Source: Methylovorus menthalis (GTDB lineage: Bacteria > Pseudomonadota > Gammaproteobacteria > Burkholderiales > Methylophilaceae). Taken from it: DNA of 64,000 nucleotides. Below, piece after piece: positions 36,374-45,471 of the stretch. Made by a program: the position numbers and the translations under genes. How positions within the stretch are numbered: the first letter of the stretch is position 1; every line of letters starts with the position of its first letter. A model generated the notes under the pieces. That model saw only the letters and a list, made by a program, of their open reading frames with translations, ran no database searches and was not told the origin of the DNA. The stretch covers positions 682,001-746,000 of the forward strand of contig NZ_JAJAQH010000006.1 in the NCBI RefSeq assembly GCF_020523625.1, read 5' to 3'.

Positions 36374-37705
36374 ATGAATACAACCGAAGTAGAGCTGGCG
36401 ATAGAAGCGCGCTGGGTCATTCCAGTTATCCCGCAAGGGCTGGTGCTTGAAAACACCTCTGTCATGATTGATGGCGAGGGCCATATCCATGCCATCTTGC
36501 CGACGGCAGAAGCCAGAGCCACTTTTCATCCTGCACGAGTGATTCGACTGGAACACCATGCGCTAATTCCGGGCCTGATAAACCTGCATACGCACGCGGC
36601 CATGACCCTGATGCGCGGCATGGCCGATGATTTGCCATTGATGGACTGGCTGCAGAATCACATTTGGCCTGCAGAGCGAGCCGCCGTTACTCCCCGTTTT
36701 GTGCGGGATGGTACCTTACTGGCGAGTGCCGAAATGCTGGCAGGTGGTACCACCTGTTTCAATGATATGTATTTTTACCCCGACGCAGCTGCAGAGGCTG
36801 TTACTCAGGCTGGCATACGAGCCCATCTTGGCATGGTTGTGATGGATTTCCCTTCTGCTTATGCCACAGATGCCGATGATTACCTGTTGAAAGGGCTGGA
36901 GGCGCGAGATGGATGGCGCGGGAATCCACTTATCAGCAGCAGCCTTGCGCCGCATGCCCCTTACACCATGAGTGACCGCAGCTTTGAGCAGGTGATGACC
37001 TACGCCGAGCAATTGGGGCTGGGAATCCATACGCATCTGCATGAAACGCGCGCCGAACTTGAGCAAAGTTTCACTCAATATGGGGTGCGGCCAATCCGAC
37101 GAATGGCTGATTTGGGTATACTGGGCCCTAGCTTGGTGGCAGCCCATGCAGTGCATCTGGATGACACGGAGCGTGCACTGCTCAAGGAGTTTGGTTGTCA
37201 TGTCGCGCATTGCCCCACCTCCAACCTGAAGCTGGGCAGTGGCATCGCTAATGTCTCTGCCATGCTGGAGCGTGGTATTAACGTTGGCCTGGGCACGGAT
37301 GGTGCCGCCAGCAATAACCGCCTCGACATGTTTGCCGAAATGCATCTGGCAGCATTGCTCGCCAAAGGAGCGGGTGAGGATGCAGCTGTGGTCCCCGCCA
37401 CCAAAGCCCTGGAAATGGCGACGATTAATGGTGCACGGGCATTAGGGCTCGACGATAAAATAGGTACTATCGAGTCAGGTAAGCTGGCTGACCTGGTGGC
37501 GGTTGATATGGATAGTGCCATTTGCAATCCATGTTTTGATCCCGTTTCCCATCTGGTCTACGTTGCCGGGCGCGAGCATGTGACGCATACCTGGATTGCA
37601 GGTGAACTCTGCTATCAAGAGGGCATCTATGCTCATGTTGAACCTGCCGAATTAAAGGAAATAACGACACAATGGTATCCCAAACTCAGTCCGTTTCGGG
37701 CATGA
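36374..37705 (+). CDS. mtaD: 5-methylthioadenosine/S-adenosylhomocysteine deaminase-like amidohydrolase (TRZ/ATZ family)
   Basis: Metal-dependent deaminase of the amidohydrolase superfamily. The metal ligands are visible: HTH in [21 protein letters not shown], His in HLHETRAEL and AAHAVHLD, and Asp in [15 protein letters not shown]. 443 residues, normal for MtaD-type enzymes that deaminate S-adenosylhomocysteine or methylthioadenosine. It starts 12 bp after a terminator. The next gene ubiG, a SAM methyltransferase, overlaps its end by 34 bp (or 4 bp with the later start), so the two are coupled. That pairing fits removal of the methyltransferase by-product. The specific substrate is inferred. 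Confidence 0.87.
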   Translation: MNTTEVELAIEARWVIPVIPQGLVLENTSVMIDGEGHIHAILPTAEARATFHPARVIRLEHHALIPGLINLHTHAAMTLMRGMADDLPLMDWLQNHIWPAERAAVTPRFVRDGTLLASAEMLAGGTTCFNDMYFYPDAAAEAVTQAGIRAHLGMVVMDFPSAYATDADDYLLKGLEARDGWRGNPLISSSLAPHAPYTMSDRSFEQVMTYAEQLGLGIHTHLHETRAELEQSFTQYGVRPIRRMADLGILGPSLVAAHAVHLDDTERALLKEFGCHVAHCPTSNLKLGSGIANVSAMLERGINVGLGTDGAASNNRLDMFAEMHLAALLAKGAGEDAAVVPATKALEMATINGARALGLDDKIGTIESGKLADLVAVDMDSAICNPCFDPVSHLVYVAGREHVTHTWIAGELCYQEGIYAHVEPAELKEITTQWYPKLSPFRA

Positions 37706-38391
37706 ATGCCGACCCTGCAGAACTGCAGAAATTTGCCACACTGGCTCACCGTTGGTGGGATCCCAATAGCGAATTCAAGCCTTTGCATGACATCAACCCC
37801 CTGCGCTTGCAACTCATAGACGACCTCGCGGGATTGCAAGGTAAAACCGTGCTGGATGTCGGCTGTGGTGGTGGCATTCTTTCAGAATCCATGAGTGCAC
37901 GCGGTGCCGATGTGACGGGCATTGATCTTGGTGAGAAAGCCTTGAAAGTAGCAGAGCTGCACAGACTTGAAAGCGGCGCCAAGGTGAATTACCGTCTGAT
38001 CGAGGTCGAGGCGCTTGCCAAAGAGCAGCCAGCCTCATTCGATGTTGTGACTTGCATGGAAATGCTGGAGCATGTGCCCGACCCCGCTGCGGTAGTACGT
38101 GCATGCGCTACCTTGGCAAAGCCGGGCGGGCATGTGTTTTTTTCTACCTTGAATCGCAATCCAAAATCCTATCTGTTTGCCGTTATCGGTGCCGAATATG
38201 TGCTGAATATGCTGCCCAAGGGCACGCATGAGTACGCCAAGTTCATTAAGCCATCCGAGCTGGCAGAGTGGGCAAGGGAATCCGGCCTGACGGTTGGTGG
38301 AATGCGGGGCATGAGCTATAACCCGCTGCGCAAGCATTACTCGCTGGGAACGGATGTCTCAGTCAATTACATCATGCATACGGTGAAGTAA
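37672..38391 (+). CDS. ubiG: Ubiquinone biosynthesis O-methyltransferase UbiG
   Basis: SAM-dependent O-methyltransferase performing both O-methylations of ubiquinone synthesis. It contains [20 protein letters not shown], diagnostic of UbiG, and motif [14 protein letters not shown]. The start at 37672 is preceded by AAAGGAAA at about 11 bp; ATG 37702 ([11 protein letters not shown]), overlapping the mtaD stop as ATGA, is an equally reasonable start and closer to family N-termini. It is followed at 2 bp by gph, the usual betaproteobacterial ubiG-gph pair. Confidence 0.96.
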   Translation: MVSQTQSVSGMNADPAELQKFATLAHRWWDPNSEFKPLHDINPLRLQLIDDLAGLQGKTVLDVGCGGGILSESMSARGADVTGIDLGEKALKVAELHRLESGAKVNYRLIEVEALAKEQPASFDVVTCMEMLEHVPDPAAVVRACATLAKPGGHVFFSTLNRNPKSYLFAVIGAEYVLNMLPKGTHEYAKFIKPSELAEWARESGLTVGGMRGMSYNPLRKHYSLGTDVSVNYIMHTVK

Positions 38392-38393
38392 GC

Positions 38394-39044
38394 GTGGCTG
38401 ATGTGATCCTGTTTGATCTGGACGGTACCCTGGTGGATACCGCGCCAGACCTTGCTTATGCACTTAATCTGCAACGCGAGCGGCATGGACTTGCGGCCTT
38501 GCCGCTGGACGATATCCGGCCATTTGCGTCGCATGGCAGCCGTGGCTTGTTGCATAAAGGCTTTGGCCTCACGATGGATGATTCGGAGTTTGAGACCATG
38601 CGTAATGAGTATCTGGCGATTTATGATGAAGTCTTTGCTCGATCCCCGGTGCTTTTTTCTGGCATGGCTGAGGTGTTGGCCCATATAGAAAGTCAGAGCC
38701 TGCGCTGGGGCGTGGTGACCAACAAGCCCCGTCGCTTTACCGAGCCCATGATGCAGGTGATGGGGTTGAGCAGGCGGGCTGCCTGTGTCGTTAGCGGCGA
38801 TGATGCTGCGCGTGCGAAGCCATATCCGGATACGTTATTGCTGGCTTGCGCCCAGATGGCCGTCAAGCCTCAGCAATGTCTCTACATCGGCGATGCTGAG
38901 CGGGATATCGAGGCGGGACGTACAGCAGGCATGAAAACGGTGCTGGCCATGTATGGCTATTTGGATGATCAGGACCAAACAGAGCAATGGGGCGCGGATG
39001 CCATGATTGACCAACCTCTGGATTTGATCGCGTTAATCCACTGA
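38394..39044 (+). CDS. gph: Phosphoglycolate phosphatase (HAD family, GTG start)
   Basis: HAD-family hydrolase that dephosphorylates 2-phosphoglycolate. Motif I LFDLDGTLVDTAPDL supplies the nucleophile Asp; motif II is VVTNKPRRF, followed by a Lys (RAKPYPDTLL) and motif IV YIGDAERDIEAG. 216 residues. The GTG start follows the ubiG stop by 2 bp. In betaproteobacteria the ubiG-linked HAD protein is sometimes a MupP/N-acetylmuramic acid 6-phosphate phosphatase, so the substrate is not certain. Confidence 0.92.
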   Translation: MADVILFDLDGTLVDTAPDLAYALNLQRERHGLAALPLDDIRPFASHGSRGLLHKGFGLTMDDSEFETMRNEYLAIYDEVFARSPVLFSGMAEVLAHIESQSLRWGVVTNKPRRFTEPMMQVMGLSRRAACVVSGDDAARAKPYPDTLLLACAQMAVKPQQCLYIGDAERDIEAGRTAGMKTVLAMYGYLDDQDQTEQWGADAMIDQPLDLIALIH

Positions 39045-39060
39045 AATAGTAGGTATTCTC

Positions 39061-39138
39061 ATGCCTAAAAGCATGTTTACCGCTACTGATTATGATCAGG
39101 TTGCCGAGTTGGCTGTCTGGGCATTGAGGGACGGCTAG
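39061..39138 (+). CDS. Possible 25-residue micro-ORF or gene remnant
   Basis: ATG to TAG frame encoding MPKSMFTATDYDQVAELAVW and five more residues, 16 bp after gph. An AGGT lies 9 bp before the ATG. It could be the stub of a decayed gene or a chance frame; nothing else occupies the gap between gph and recR. Confidence 0.2.
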   Translation: MPKSMFTATDYDQVAELAVWALRDG

Positions 39139-39164
39139 CCCTACCAACCGATGAACAGACTCAA

Positions 39165-39764
39165 CTAGCGAACGCTGCGCCGCTCCATTAAGGCCTGAGC
39201 CAGTGTTCCGCTATCTACATGTTCGATTTCGCCGCCCATGGGCAATCCACGGGCAATGCGGCTCACCTTGAGCCCGCGCGAGCGCAACAGCTCGCTGATA
39301 TAGTGCGCCGTCGCTTCGCCTTCCACGGTGTAATTGGTGGCGAGCACCACCTCTTCTACCACACCGTCCTGTGCACGTTTCAGCAGTTTTTCCAGGTGAA
39401 TTTCTTTGGGGCCTATGCCATCCAGCGGCGATAGCTTACCCATCAATACAAAATAACGGCCCTGAAACACGCGTGTCTGTTCCAGCATCATCAGATCGGT
39501 GGGCATTTCAACCACGCAGAGCAGGGTGGGGTCGCGATTATCAGCCGCACACAAAGGGCAGACAATATCTTCGCTGAAGGTGTTGCATAGGCTGCAATGG
39601 GTGACGACTTGCAATGCGTTATGCAAGGCCTGGGCGAGGCCGCCGGCGCCGCTACGGTCGCGTTGCAAAAGATGGTATGCCATGCGCAATGCGGATTTTG
39701 GCCCGACGCCTGGCAGGCAACGCAGAGACTCAACAAGCTGCTCCAGGGCGGGTGGGTTGCGCAT
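39165..39764 (-). CDS. recR: Recombination protein RecR
   Basis: RecFOR-pathway protein that helps load RecA at gaps. The 199 residues contain a helix-hairpin-helix ([20 protein letters not shown]), a four-cysteine zinc finger ([16 protein letters not shown]) and a Toprim domain ([15 protein letters not shown], then LSPLDGIGP). It is the last gene of ffs-dnaX-ybaB-recR on the reverse strand. Confidence 0.97.
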   Translation of the reverse strand: MRNPPALEQLVESLRCLPGVGPKSALRMAYHLLQRDRSGAGGLAQALHNALQVVTHCSLCNTFSEDIVCPLCAADNRDPTLLCVVEMPTDLMMLEQTRVFQGRYFVLMGKLSPLDGIGPKEIHLEKLLKRAQDGVVEEVVLATNYTVEGEATAHYISELLRSRGLKVSRIARGLPMGGEIEHVDSGTLAQALMERRSVR

Positions 39765-39790
39765 GGCTTTGAGGTGTTTTTTCGCTAAGA

Positions 39791-40102
39791 CTAAAAAGGC
39801 AGCTTCATGCCGGCAGGCATCAAACCGCTCATGCGCTGCTGCGAGGTGGCTTCTGCCTTGCGCACGGCATCGTTGAGTGCCGTGACGATCAGGTCTTCCA
39901 GCATTTCCTTGTCATCGCTCATCAGGCTGGGGTCGATATGCAATCGCTTGACCTCATTACGACAGGTGATGGTGACTTTAACCATGCCGGAACCCGCTTG
40001 GCCCTCAACTTCCACCTGCGCCAGTTCTTCCTGGGCGCGTTTCATGTTTTCCTGCATTTGCTGGGCCTGTTTCATCAGGTTGCCCAAGCCGCCTTTCATC
40101 AT
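39791..40102 (-). CDS. ybaB: Nucleoid-associated protein YbaB/EbfC
   Basis: Small dimeric DNA-binding protein (103 residues). It starts [20 protein letters not shown], the characteristic helical N-terminus, followed by the beta core [20 protein letters not shown]. It lies between dnaX and recR in the conserved order, 21 bp after the dnaX stop. Confidence 0.96.
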   Translation of the reverse strand: MMKGGLGNLMKQAQQMQENMKRAQEELAQVEVEGQAGSGMVKVTITCRNEVKRLHIDPSLMSDDKEMLEDLIVTALNDAVRKAEATSQQRMSGLMPAGMKLPF

Positions 40103-40123
40103 GGGATGCTCCTTAGTCTGCGG

Positions 40124-41965
40124 TTATTGTAGGGGTTTGATACTGGAAGGGATGATCTGTGCGCCAAAGTCACGCACTAATGCCTGCACAAAGCCATCTT
40201 GCTTGATGGAGGATTCCGCTTGGGATTGCAGTTCGGCTTTTTCCTGACTGATGTGGTGGGCGGGCGTATTGTTGCCGCCGCCTATGCTGAACTGCAAGTG
40301 CATCTTGCGGCCGAAGTGGGCCTCAATCGCGGCTTTCAGCTTTTCTTGGTAGTTAGGGTCCAGCAAATGTTTGTGGGCTTCCGGCACTTGTAGCTCAAGG
40401 CGGTCTGCCGTATGGCTGGTCAACTCGCAATGCTGGGCCAGAGCCCTTGCCAAACCAAGTTTCAACTTGTCTACCAAGAGACGCCAATTGCCATCAAACT
40501 CTTCCTGCAGGCTGTTTTCTGCAGAGGATGAAGGCATCGTAGATTCAGAAAAGGGCGCGTAGGTGGGTTCAGGCGACGCAACCTGAGAAGCCTGCTCTTT
40601 TGAAGAGCTTACCTGAGCTTCAGGCTCGATCACCACTGGAGCGGTGGCGGTAGTGGATTCAAGGATGGCGCCAGCACCAGTGTTTGTTGCAGGTGTGATA
40701 GATTCAGTCATGGGCTTTGCCTGCGATGGCTGGTTAAGCCCGGCCGCAGCGGACTGTGCCGCTATAGTTGATTTTGCCATGGTTGCGGCGGCGAGCGCAC
40801 TGGCGGCACCGCCTGCCATCTGAGCGACGGGCCGATCGCTACCGGATGGGGCCGGAGTCGCAGGCGAAGGTTTGTTAGTGCTTTCGTTTGTGAAAGCCAG
40901 CATGCGCAACAGGCACATGGTGAAGCCTGCAAACTCATCTGGAGCCAAACCAAGGTCGCGGCGGCCCAGCAGGGTAATTTGATAATAAAGCTGCACTTTA
41001 TCGGCAGGGAGTTTGCCGGCGAGGTCCAGCAGGGCCGTGCGCTCGGGCAGGTCCATTGGAATACTTTCCGGTACGGTCTGTGCCACGGCCAGCTGATGGA
41101 GCAACTGGGCCAGATCCGCCAGGGCGGTATCAAACGACAAGCTGCGTTCTTCCATGCTTTTGGCTTGCGCCATCAGGCTCGGGCCATCCTGGACAATCAG
41201 GGCATCCAGCAGGCCATACAGGTAGCTCTGGTCGATGGCGCCGAGCATGGCGCGCACTTCGCTTTCATTTACGCGATTGCCACCGTAGGCAATGGCTTGA
41301 TCCAGCAGGGAAAGCGCATCACGCATGCTGCCGTTGGCAGCGCGGCTAATCAGTTGCAGCGCAACACTGTCGGAGGGAATATTTTCCTTGGCCAGCACTT
41401 CTTGCAAGTGGCTGGTAATCGAGGGTGTGGACATCTGGCGCAAATTGAATTGCAGGCAGCGCGAAAGGACAGTGACCGGCATCTTTTGCGGGTCAGTCGT
41501 CGCCAGGATGAACTTGACGTGCGCAGGTGGCTCTTCCAGCGTTTTCAACATGGCATTGAAGGCTGAGCGCGACAGCATGTGCACTTCATCGATGATATAG
41601 ACCTTGAAGCGGCCAACTGTCGGGGCATATTGCGCGTTATCCAGCAGCTCGCGCATGCTGTCTACCTGCGTGTTTGATGCCGCATCCACTTCCAGCATAT
41701 CGACAAAGCGGCCGCGGTCGATGTCGACGCAGGCCGAACAGACGCCGCATGGGTGAGCGGTAATGCCGGTTTCACAATTGAGCGATTTGGCGAGGATACG
41801 AGCCAGCGTGGTCTTGCCAACCCCGCGTGTACCGGTAAAAAGATACGCGTGATGCAGACGCTGTTGCTCAAGGGCATTGGTCAGTGCGCGCACCACGTGT
41901 TCCTGTCCGACCAGCGCTTCGAACAGCTTGGGGCGCCATTTCCGGGCAAGAACTTGATAACTCAT
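40124..41965 (-). CDS. dnaX: DNA polymerase III subunits gamma/tau
   Basis: Clamp-loader ATPase. It has Walker A GTRGVGKTTLA, a zinc module (CETGITAHPCGVCSAC), DEVHMLS (Walker B) and a sensor region. A Ser/Ala/Pro-rich linker (about residues 365-500) leads to the tau-specific C-terminal domain contacting the polymerase and helicase. 613 residues. No A-AAA-AAG slippery heptamer is evident in the linker, so a gamma product by the E. coli frameshift mechanism is not suggested. It lies 119 bp downstream of the 4.5S RNA gene. Confidence 0.97.
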   Translation of the reverse strand: MSYQVLARKWRPKLFEALVGQEHVVRALTNALEQQRLHHAYLFTGTRGVGKTTLARILAKSLNCETGITAHPCGVCSACVDIDRGRFVDMLEVDAASNTQVDSMRELLDNAQYAPTVGRFKVYIIDEVHMLSRSAFNAMLKTLEEPPAHVKFILATTDPQKMPVTVLSRCLQFNLRQMSTPSITSHLQEVLAKENIPSDSVALQLISRAANGSMRDALSLLDQAIAYGGNRVNESEVRAMLGAIDQSYLYGLLDALIVQDGPSLMAQAKSMEERSLSFDTALADLAQLLHQLAVAQTVPESIPMDLPERTALLDLAGKLPADKVQLYYQITLLGRRDLGLAPDEFAGFTMCLLRMLAFTNESTNKPSPATPAPSGSDRPVAQMAGGAASALAAATMAKSTIAAQSAAAGLNQPSQAKPMTESITPATNTGAGAILESTTATAPVVIEPEAQVSSSKEQASQVASPEPTYAPFSESTMPSSSAENSLQEEFDGNWRLLVDKLKLGLARALAQHCELTSHTADRLELQVPEAHKHLLDPNYQEKLKAAIEAHFGRKMHLQFSIGGGNNTPAHHISQEKAELQSQAESSIKQDGFVQALVRDFGAQIIPSSIKPLQ

Positions 41966-42083
41966 AAGGCAGGCGTTTACTTAGATTAGCGAGACTACAA
42001 CTTTAGTCCAAAAAGCGCATTCGCGTAAGAGCGGAGATTTGATCCTGATTGTTGAGCGGTCATGATCAAACCTTGGGAAATCG

Positions 42084-42181
42084 GTGGCGAGCCCAGCCCC
42101 CGGCACTTGCTTCAATAACTGTGGCTGCTTCCTTCCGGACCTGACCAGGTTCGCTACTTTGCAATGCGGGGAGGCCCGCCG
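42084..42181 (-). ncRNA. ffs: 4.5S RNA of the signal recognition particle (bacterial small SRP RNA)
   Basis: On the minus strand the sequence contains the universally conserved SRP domain IV (CAGGTCCGGAAGGAAGCAGC). The 5' end (GGCGGGCC) pairs with the 3' end (GGCTCGCC, one G-U) to close a single long hairpin of about 97 nt. It scaffolds Ffh for co-translational membrane targeting. The position just upstream of dnaX is the conserved proteobacterial arrangement. End positions are good to a few bases. Confidence 0.95.
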
Positions 42182-42187
42182 GAAATA

Positions 42188-42216
42188 ATTCTAGCGCAAA
42201 ACGCCTGGATTCCCTA
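42188..42216 (-). promoter_or_regulatory. Predicted promoter of the 4.5S RNA gene
   Basis: Minus-strand TAGAAT (42188-42193) lies 7 bp before the RNA 5' end, with a weak -35 TAGGGA (42211-42216) 17 bp further upstream. Confidence 0.45.
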
Positions 42217-42322
42217 ATTGAAATAGATCGGTCGTTGCAGGTTAGCCAACTAGATAATGCCTAATCCATGCGCTATAGTGCGGAGATAAATCAATGAAAT
42301 AAATAATAATCTCAAGGGTTAA

Positions 42323-43594
42323 GTGCGCGAAAAATCTGGCATGTTCAGCATTCAGCAACCATGGCAAGGGCGTCTTAAGGGAATGTGGTTTACGCTGCAA
42401 AGCCCGACCGCCAACTTGCTGGGACAGGCTATTCTTTTTTTCTTGGTGCTGGCAGAAAGCCTGATCTGCATCTTCTGGATTTATACGCTCTCCGGCTTGG
42501 GCGACGGTTATGCTCTCATGGCGGCGGTGCCGTACGTCTACCTCGTGTTTTCATACGCCAGCCTGCTGTTGTTTTATCGCATGCAGCGCTTCGATTATTT
42601 TGTCTTTACGCAGCTAGTCATGCTGCTGGTCATGCCCTTTTTCATGCAATGGATTATCGGCGGCTTTGAAGCGTCCAGTGGCATGGCGATCTGGGCCTTG
42701 CTTTCCCCGGTGGGCGCCATGATGATTCTGGGCGCGACGCAGTCCACGCAATGGTTTGCCCTTTTTCTTATTCTGGCAGGGGTTTCCTGGCAGCTCAACA
42801 GCCTGTTTGCGGGCTATGCGCTTCCTATCCCTGCAACAACCAAAAGCATCTTCTTTCTGATCAATCTGGCTGGTGTTGCCAGCATTCTTTATACCGTTCT
42901 GCGCTATTTTCAATCGCAGAAAGCCAGGCTGATGGAAGCCTTATCCTACGAGCAGGCGCGCTCGGAGAAGCTTTTGCTCAGCCTGTTGCCGGTGTCCATT
43001 GCCGAGCGCTTGAAAGCCGGCGAAGTGAAAATAGCGGACCGGTATCAAAATGTCACCATCCTGTTTGCTGATCTGGTGGACTTCACCAGATTGTCTTTGC
43101 ATATGTCACCGGAAGCATTGCTTGATCTGTTGAATGAGGTGTTTTCCGGGTTTGACCGCCTGGCCGCCAAGCATGGTCTTGAGAAGATCAAGACGATAGG
43201 GGATGCTTATATGCTGGTCTCCGGAGCGCCGATCGAGCGGCCTGATCATGCCGAGGCGGTGGCGGATATGGCATTGGAAGTGCAGGCCTTGCTGCAGAAG
43301 ATATCTATACAGGTCGGCACGCCCTTGTCCATGCGCATAGGCATCAATAGCGGCCCGGTGGTGGCAGGCGTTATTGGACACTCAAAATTCAGTTACGACC
43401 TTTGGGGTGACGCTGTTAATCTTGCACGCCGCATGGAGCAATATGGGATACCCGGCGATATACAGGTGTCAGAGGCGACGTATCAGCTATTGCGTGAACA
43501 TTATGTCATGGAGCGTCGTGGGACGATTCTGGTTAAAGGGCATGACGAGCAGGTAGCCGCCTACCTGTTGAAATCCAAGCGAACTGCATTTTAG
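42323..43594 (+). CDS. Membrane class III adenylate/guanylate cyclase
   Basis: A 423-residue protein with six hydrophobic helices in the first 200 residues, a coiled-coil linker (about residues 200-225) and a class III nucleotide cyclase domain. The metal-binding aspartates are in ILFADLVDFTRLS and the second in IKTIGDAYMLVSG. The substrate-specifying Lys is in EKIKTIGDAYM and the D/C position in YDLWGDAVNLARRM; these favour ATP and thus cAMP. GTG 42323 is preceded by AAGGG; ATG 42341 is an alternative. What the membrane part senses is unknown. It would supply cAMP to Crp-type regulators. The region 42217-42322 between it and ffs holds no gene. Confidence 0.9.
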   Translation: MREKSGMFSIQQPWQGRLKGMWFTLQSPTANLLGQAILFFLVLAESLICIFWIYTLSGLGDGYALMAAVPYVYLVFSYASLLLFYRMQRFDYFVFTQLVMLLVMPFFMQWIIGGFEASSGMAIWALLSPVGAMMILGATQSTQWFALFLILAGVSWQLNSLFAGYALPIPATTKSIFFLINLAGVASILYTVLRYFQSQKARLMEALSYEQARSEKLLLSLLPVSIAERLKAGEVKIADRYQNVTILFADLVDFTRLSLHMSPEALLDLLNEVFSGFDRLAAKHGLEKIKTIGDAYMLVSGAPIERPDHAEAVADMALEVQALLQKISIQVGTPLSMRIGINSGPVVAGVIGHSKFSYDLWGDAVNLARRMEQYGIPGDIQVSEATYQLLREHYVMERRGTILVKGHDEQVAAYLLKSKRTAF

Positions 43595-43640
43595 GTTTGG
43601 ACTGCCGCCGGACTTGATATATAATCCGGCTCCACGTTAC

Positions 43641-43731
43641 GGAAGGGTGGATGAGTGGTTTAAGTCGCACGCCTGGAAAGCGTGTTTAGGCTAATAGCCT
43701 AACGCGGGTTCGAATCCCGCCCCTTCCGCCA
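43641..43731 (+). tRNA. tRNA-Ser(GGA), CCA encoded
   Basis: The acceptor stem GGAAGGG pairs with CCCTTCC, followed by discriminator G and an encoded CCA (43729-43731). The anticodon loop CTGGAAA gives anticodon GGA (codons UCC/UCU). A long variable arm (TTTAGGCTAATAGCCTAA) is typical of class II tRNAs, and the T-arm is CGGGTTCGAATCCCG. Its 3' end is next to an integrase pseudogene, so it was probably an integration site. A terminator follows. Confidence 0.97.
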
Positions 43732-43775
43732 ATAACGAGTTTGATTCGATCCATTCCAGTTCGATATAGTCCATG

Positions 43776-43802
43776 AAAGCCAGACCTAGTCTGGCTTTTT
43801 TG
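43776..43802 (+). terminator. Rho-independent terminator after tRNA-Ser
   Basis: AAAGCCAGAC and GTCTGGCTTT form a perfect 10-bp stem around CTA, followed by TTTTTT. Confidence 0.88.
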
Positions 43803-43899
43803 CATTTCAGCAGTCCATTCTAATCCGTTGCAATCCGGGCAGTTTGCGGGGTAATTTTCGAATGACTTACCACATTCACCATAAAAGTTACCACACGCC

Positions 43900-44610
43900 A
43901 TGGCAAAGAATTTGACGGATTTGGCTTGCCGAGAAGCCACCTTTGAAGGCAAAACCCTCTCAAAGCTGAGCGATGGCGGCGGCCTCTATCTATGGGTGTC
44001 CCGCCCGGCCTGAAAAGGCCTGATCCCAAACGTTGCCAAGAATCAACCGGCCATCAGACCTGAAGAGCTGCCAAAGCTCATGGCGGACATTACCGATTAT
44101 CACAGGCTTGGCGAAATGAATATCCAGCTGGGCTTGAAATTGCTGGCGCACGTATGGCTTAGGACGCGCGAGCTGACGTATGGTCGATGGGATGAGCTGG
44201 ACTATGACGCAAATCTCTGGCGCGTGCCCGGCGAACGCATGAAAATGGACCGCGATCACCTTAGCCCCTTAACTCCCCAGGTTAAAGTGATCCTAGAGCG
44301 ATTGCGCGTGCTTGCGAAGGGTAGTGAATACATTCTGCCGGGCCGAAACCATTTGGCACCTGTGAGCAACAATACGTTGCTCTATGCACGGTACCGAATG
44401 GATTACAAAAGCCAGATGCATGGCCATGGCTTCTGTTCTGTGGCTTTAACCATTCTGAACGAGAGCGGATTCAATCCAGATGCCACCGAGAGGCAACTGG
44501 CCCACGTCCCGGAAAATGCTGTGCGTGCAGCATATAACCGGGCTGAATACATCGATGAGCGCAGCAAGATGATGTTGTTGTTGTGGTCTGATTACCTTTG
44601 TAAGAGGTAA
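43900..44610 (+). pseudogene. Decayed P4-type tyrosine integrase beside tRNA-Ser
   Basis: The 5' part (43900-44013) encodes 37 residues of the DUF4102 N-terminal domain (TLSKLSDGGGLYLWVS) and ends in TGA. The same frame then continues as the catalytic half (NQPAIRPEELPKLMADI, RTRELTYGRWDELD, ERQLAHVPENAVRAAYNRAE). About 200 residues between the two (rest of DUF4102 and core-binding domain) are missing, so an internal deletion plus a stop destroyed the gene. The HxxR catalytic box, normally HGFRRTA, reads HGFCSVA, losing an essential Arg. The catalytic Tyr (AAYN) remains. The sequence ggcctga occurs twice at the junction (44007-44023). The remnant could give a 176-residue product from ATG 44080, but not an active recombinase. 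Confidence 0.85.
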
Positions 44611-44750
44611 CTCCAAAAATATTCTGGGCGAATAATTAGTTTTTTCATAAAAATTCCCCCTGAGCTGGGATTGTTGGATTGATTGAAGTCGCGGGAGAAA
44701 GGGCGCAAGATGGGCTTCCAGCATGAGCTGGAAATAACTATAAAGGTGGA

Positions 44751-44993
44751 ATGAACGTGAAAAAGGGCGAACTATACAAAACCGTCAAAGTCGATAGTGA
44801 GCAATTCGAACTTCGCAAATGGCGCGTAGGCACTACAAATTTCATGGTGGCCGTAAACGAAAGCGACGAGTTTGCATTTGAGCCTGTTGAGGCCTCAGAT
44901 GAAGTCCTTCAGGACGCTAAGAAGCAGCTTGGCGTTAACGGCGATGAGTTTCTCGCGAGCGTTTTAATTTACGAGTTGCAGAGAAATGCTTGA
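44751..44993 (+). CDS. Hypothetical protein, 80 residues, in the tRNA-Ser island
   Basis: I do not recognise it. Acidic soluble protein (many Glu/Asp, three Val-rich strands: ELYKTVKVDSEQFELRKWRV, then FMVAVNESDEFAFEPVE) with a helical end (EVLQDAKKQLGVNGDEFLAS). An AAAGGTGGA precedes the ATG closely, favouring translation. It lies after the integrase pseudogene and is probably part of the same acquired segment. Confidence 0.55.
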   Translation: MNVKKGELYKTVKVDSEQFELRKWRVGTTNFMVAVNESDEFAFEPVEASDEVLQDAKKQLGVNGDEFLASVLIYELQRNA

Positions 44994-45099
44994 CTTTATC
45001 CGCGCCGAGTACCGAATAATCCGCCTCATTCGATATTCTGAATAGCTGTACCCATACAAACCCGCATGTGCCACGCACTGCGGGTTTTTGCATTTCTGG

Positions 45100-45471
45100 C
45101 TACTTGATAACTGCAATCGCGCTGTCCGTTATTCGGAAGGTTTTAGTTCCAAAGTTCACCATGGCCCCACAGCTTGCGTTGAGTGAACGGGCATTGCCGA
45201 AAGAGACTTTTACAAAACACGTTCCGTTACCTTCTGCGAGAAACTTAACTGACGATGTCTTATTTAGCGCTGGGATAGGAGCTTCGATAAATAAGGTCCT
45301 ATCTAAGCTAGTGTAAGAGAGCTTTATTGAAGTTATTTCCTTGCTGGCAAGATTTTCAAAACTGATCGTTTCAATGGGCAACATGAGTCCATACATTGAT
45401 GCGGTAAGAGCGCCAGCTCCAAATGCGATCATGCAGAAAAAAATAACAACAATTTTAAATTGAATTTTCAT
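45100..45471 (-). CDS. Hypothetical exported or membrane-anchored protein, 123 residues
   Basis: N-terminal hydrophobic helix (FKIVVIFFCMIAFGAGALTA) acts as signal or anchor; the rest is a Ser/Thr/Asn-rich beta-type domain with two cysteines (GTCFVKV, NASCGAM) suited to a disulfide outside the cytoplasm. I do not recognise the family. Codon use is more AT-rich than that of neighbouring genes (many AAA, ATT, TTT), consistent with transfer. It stands alone in the small island between tRNA-Ser and the peroxidase gene. Confidence 0.55.
   Translation of the reverse strand: MKIQFKIVVIFFCMIAFGAGALTASMYGLMLPIETISFENLASKEITSIKLSYTSLDRTLFIEAPIPALNKTSSVKFLAEGNGTCFVKVSFGNARSLNASCGAMVNFGTKTFRITDSAIAVIK

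Noticed and set aside
35239-36522. A 427-codon minus-strand frame across the OmpA-family gene
   Set aside because: It results from the strong codon bias of the highly expressed gene on the other strand and has no recognisable domain.
40124-41965. Programmed frameshift in dnaX to make gamma
   Set aside because: No A-AAA-AAG or similar slippery run is evident in the linker region.
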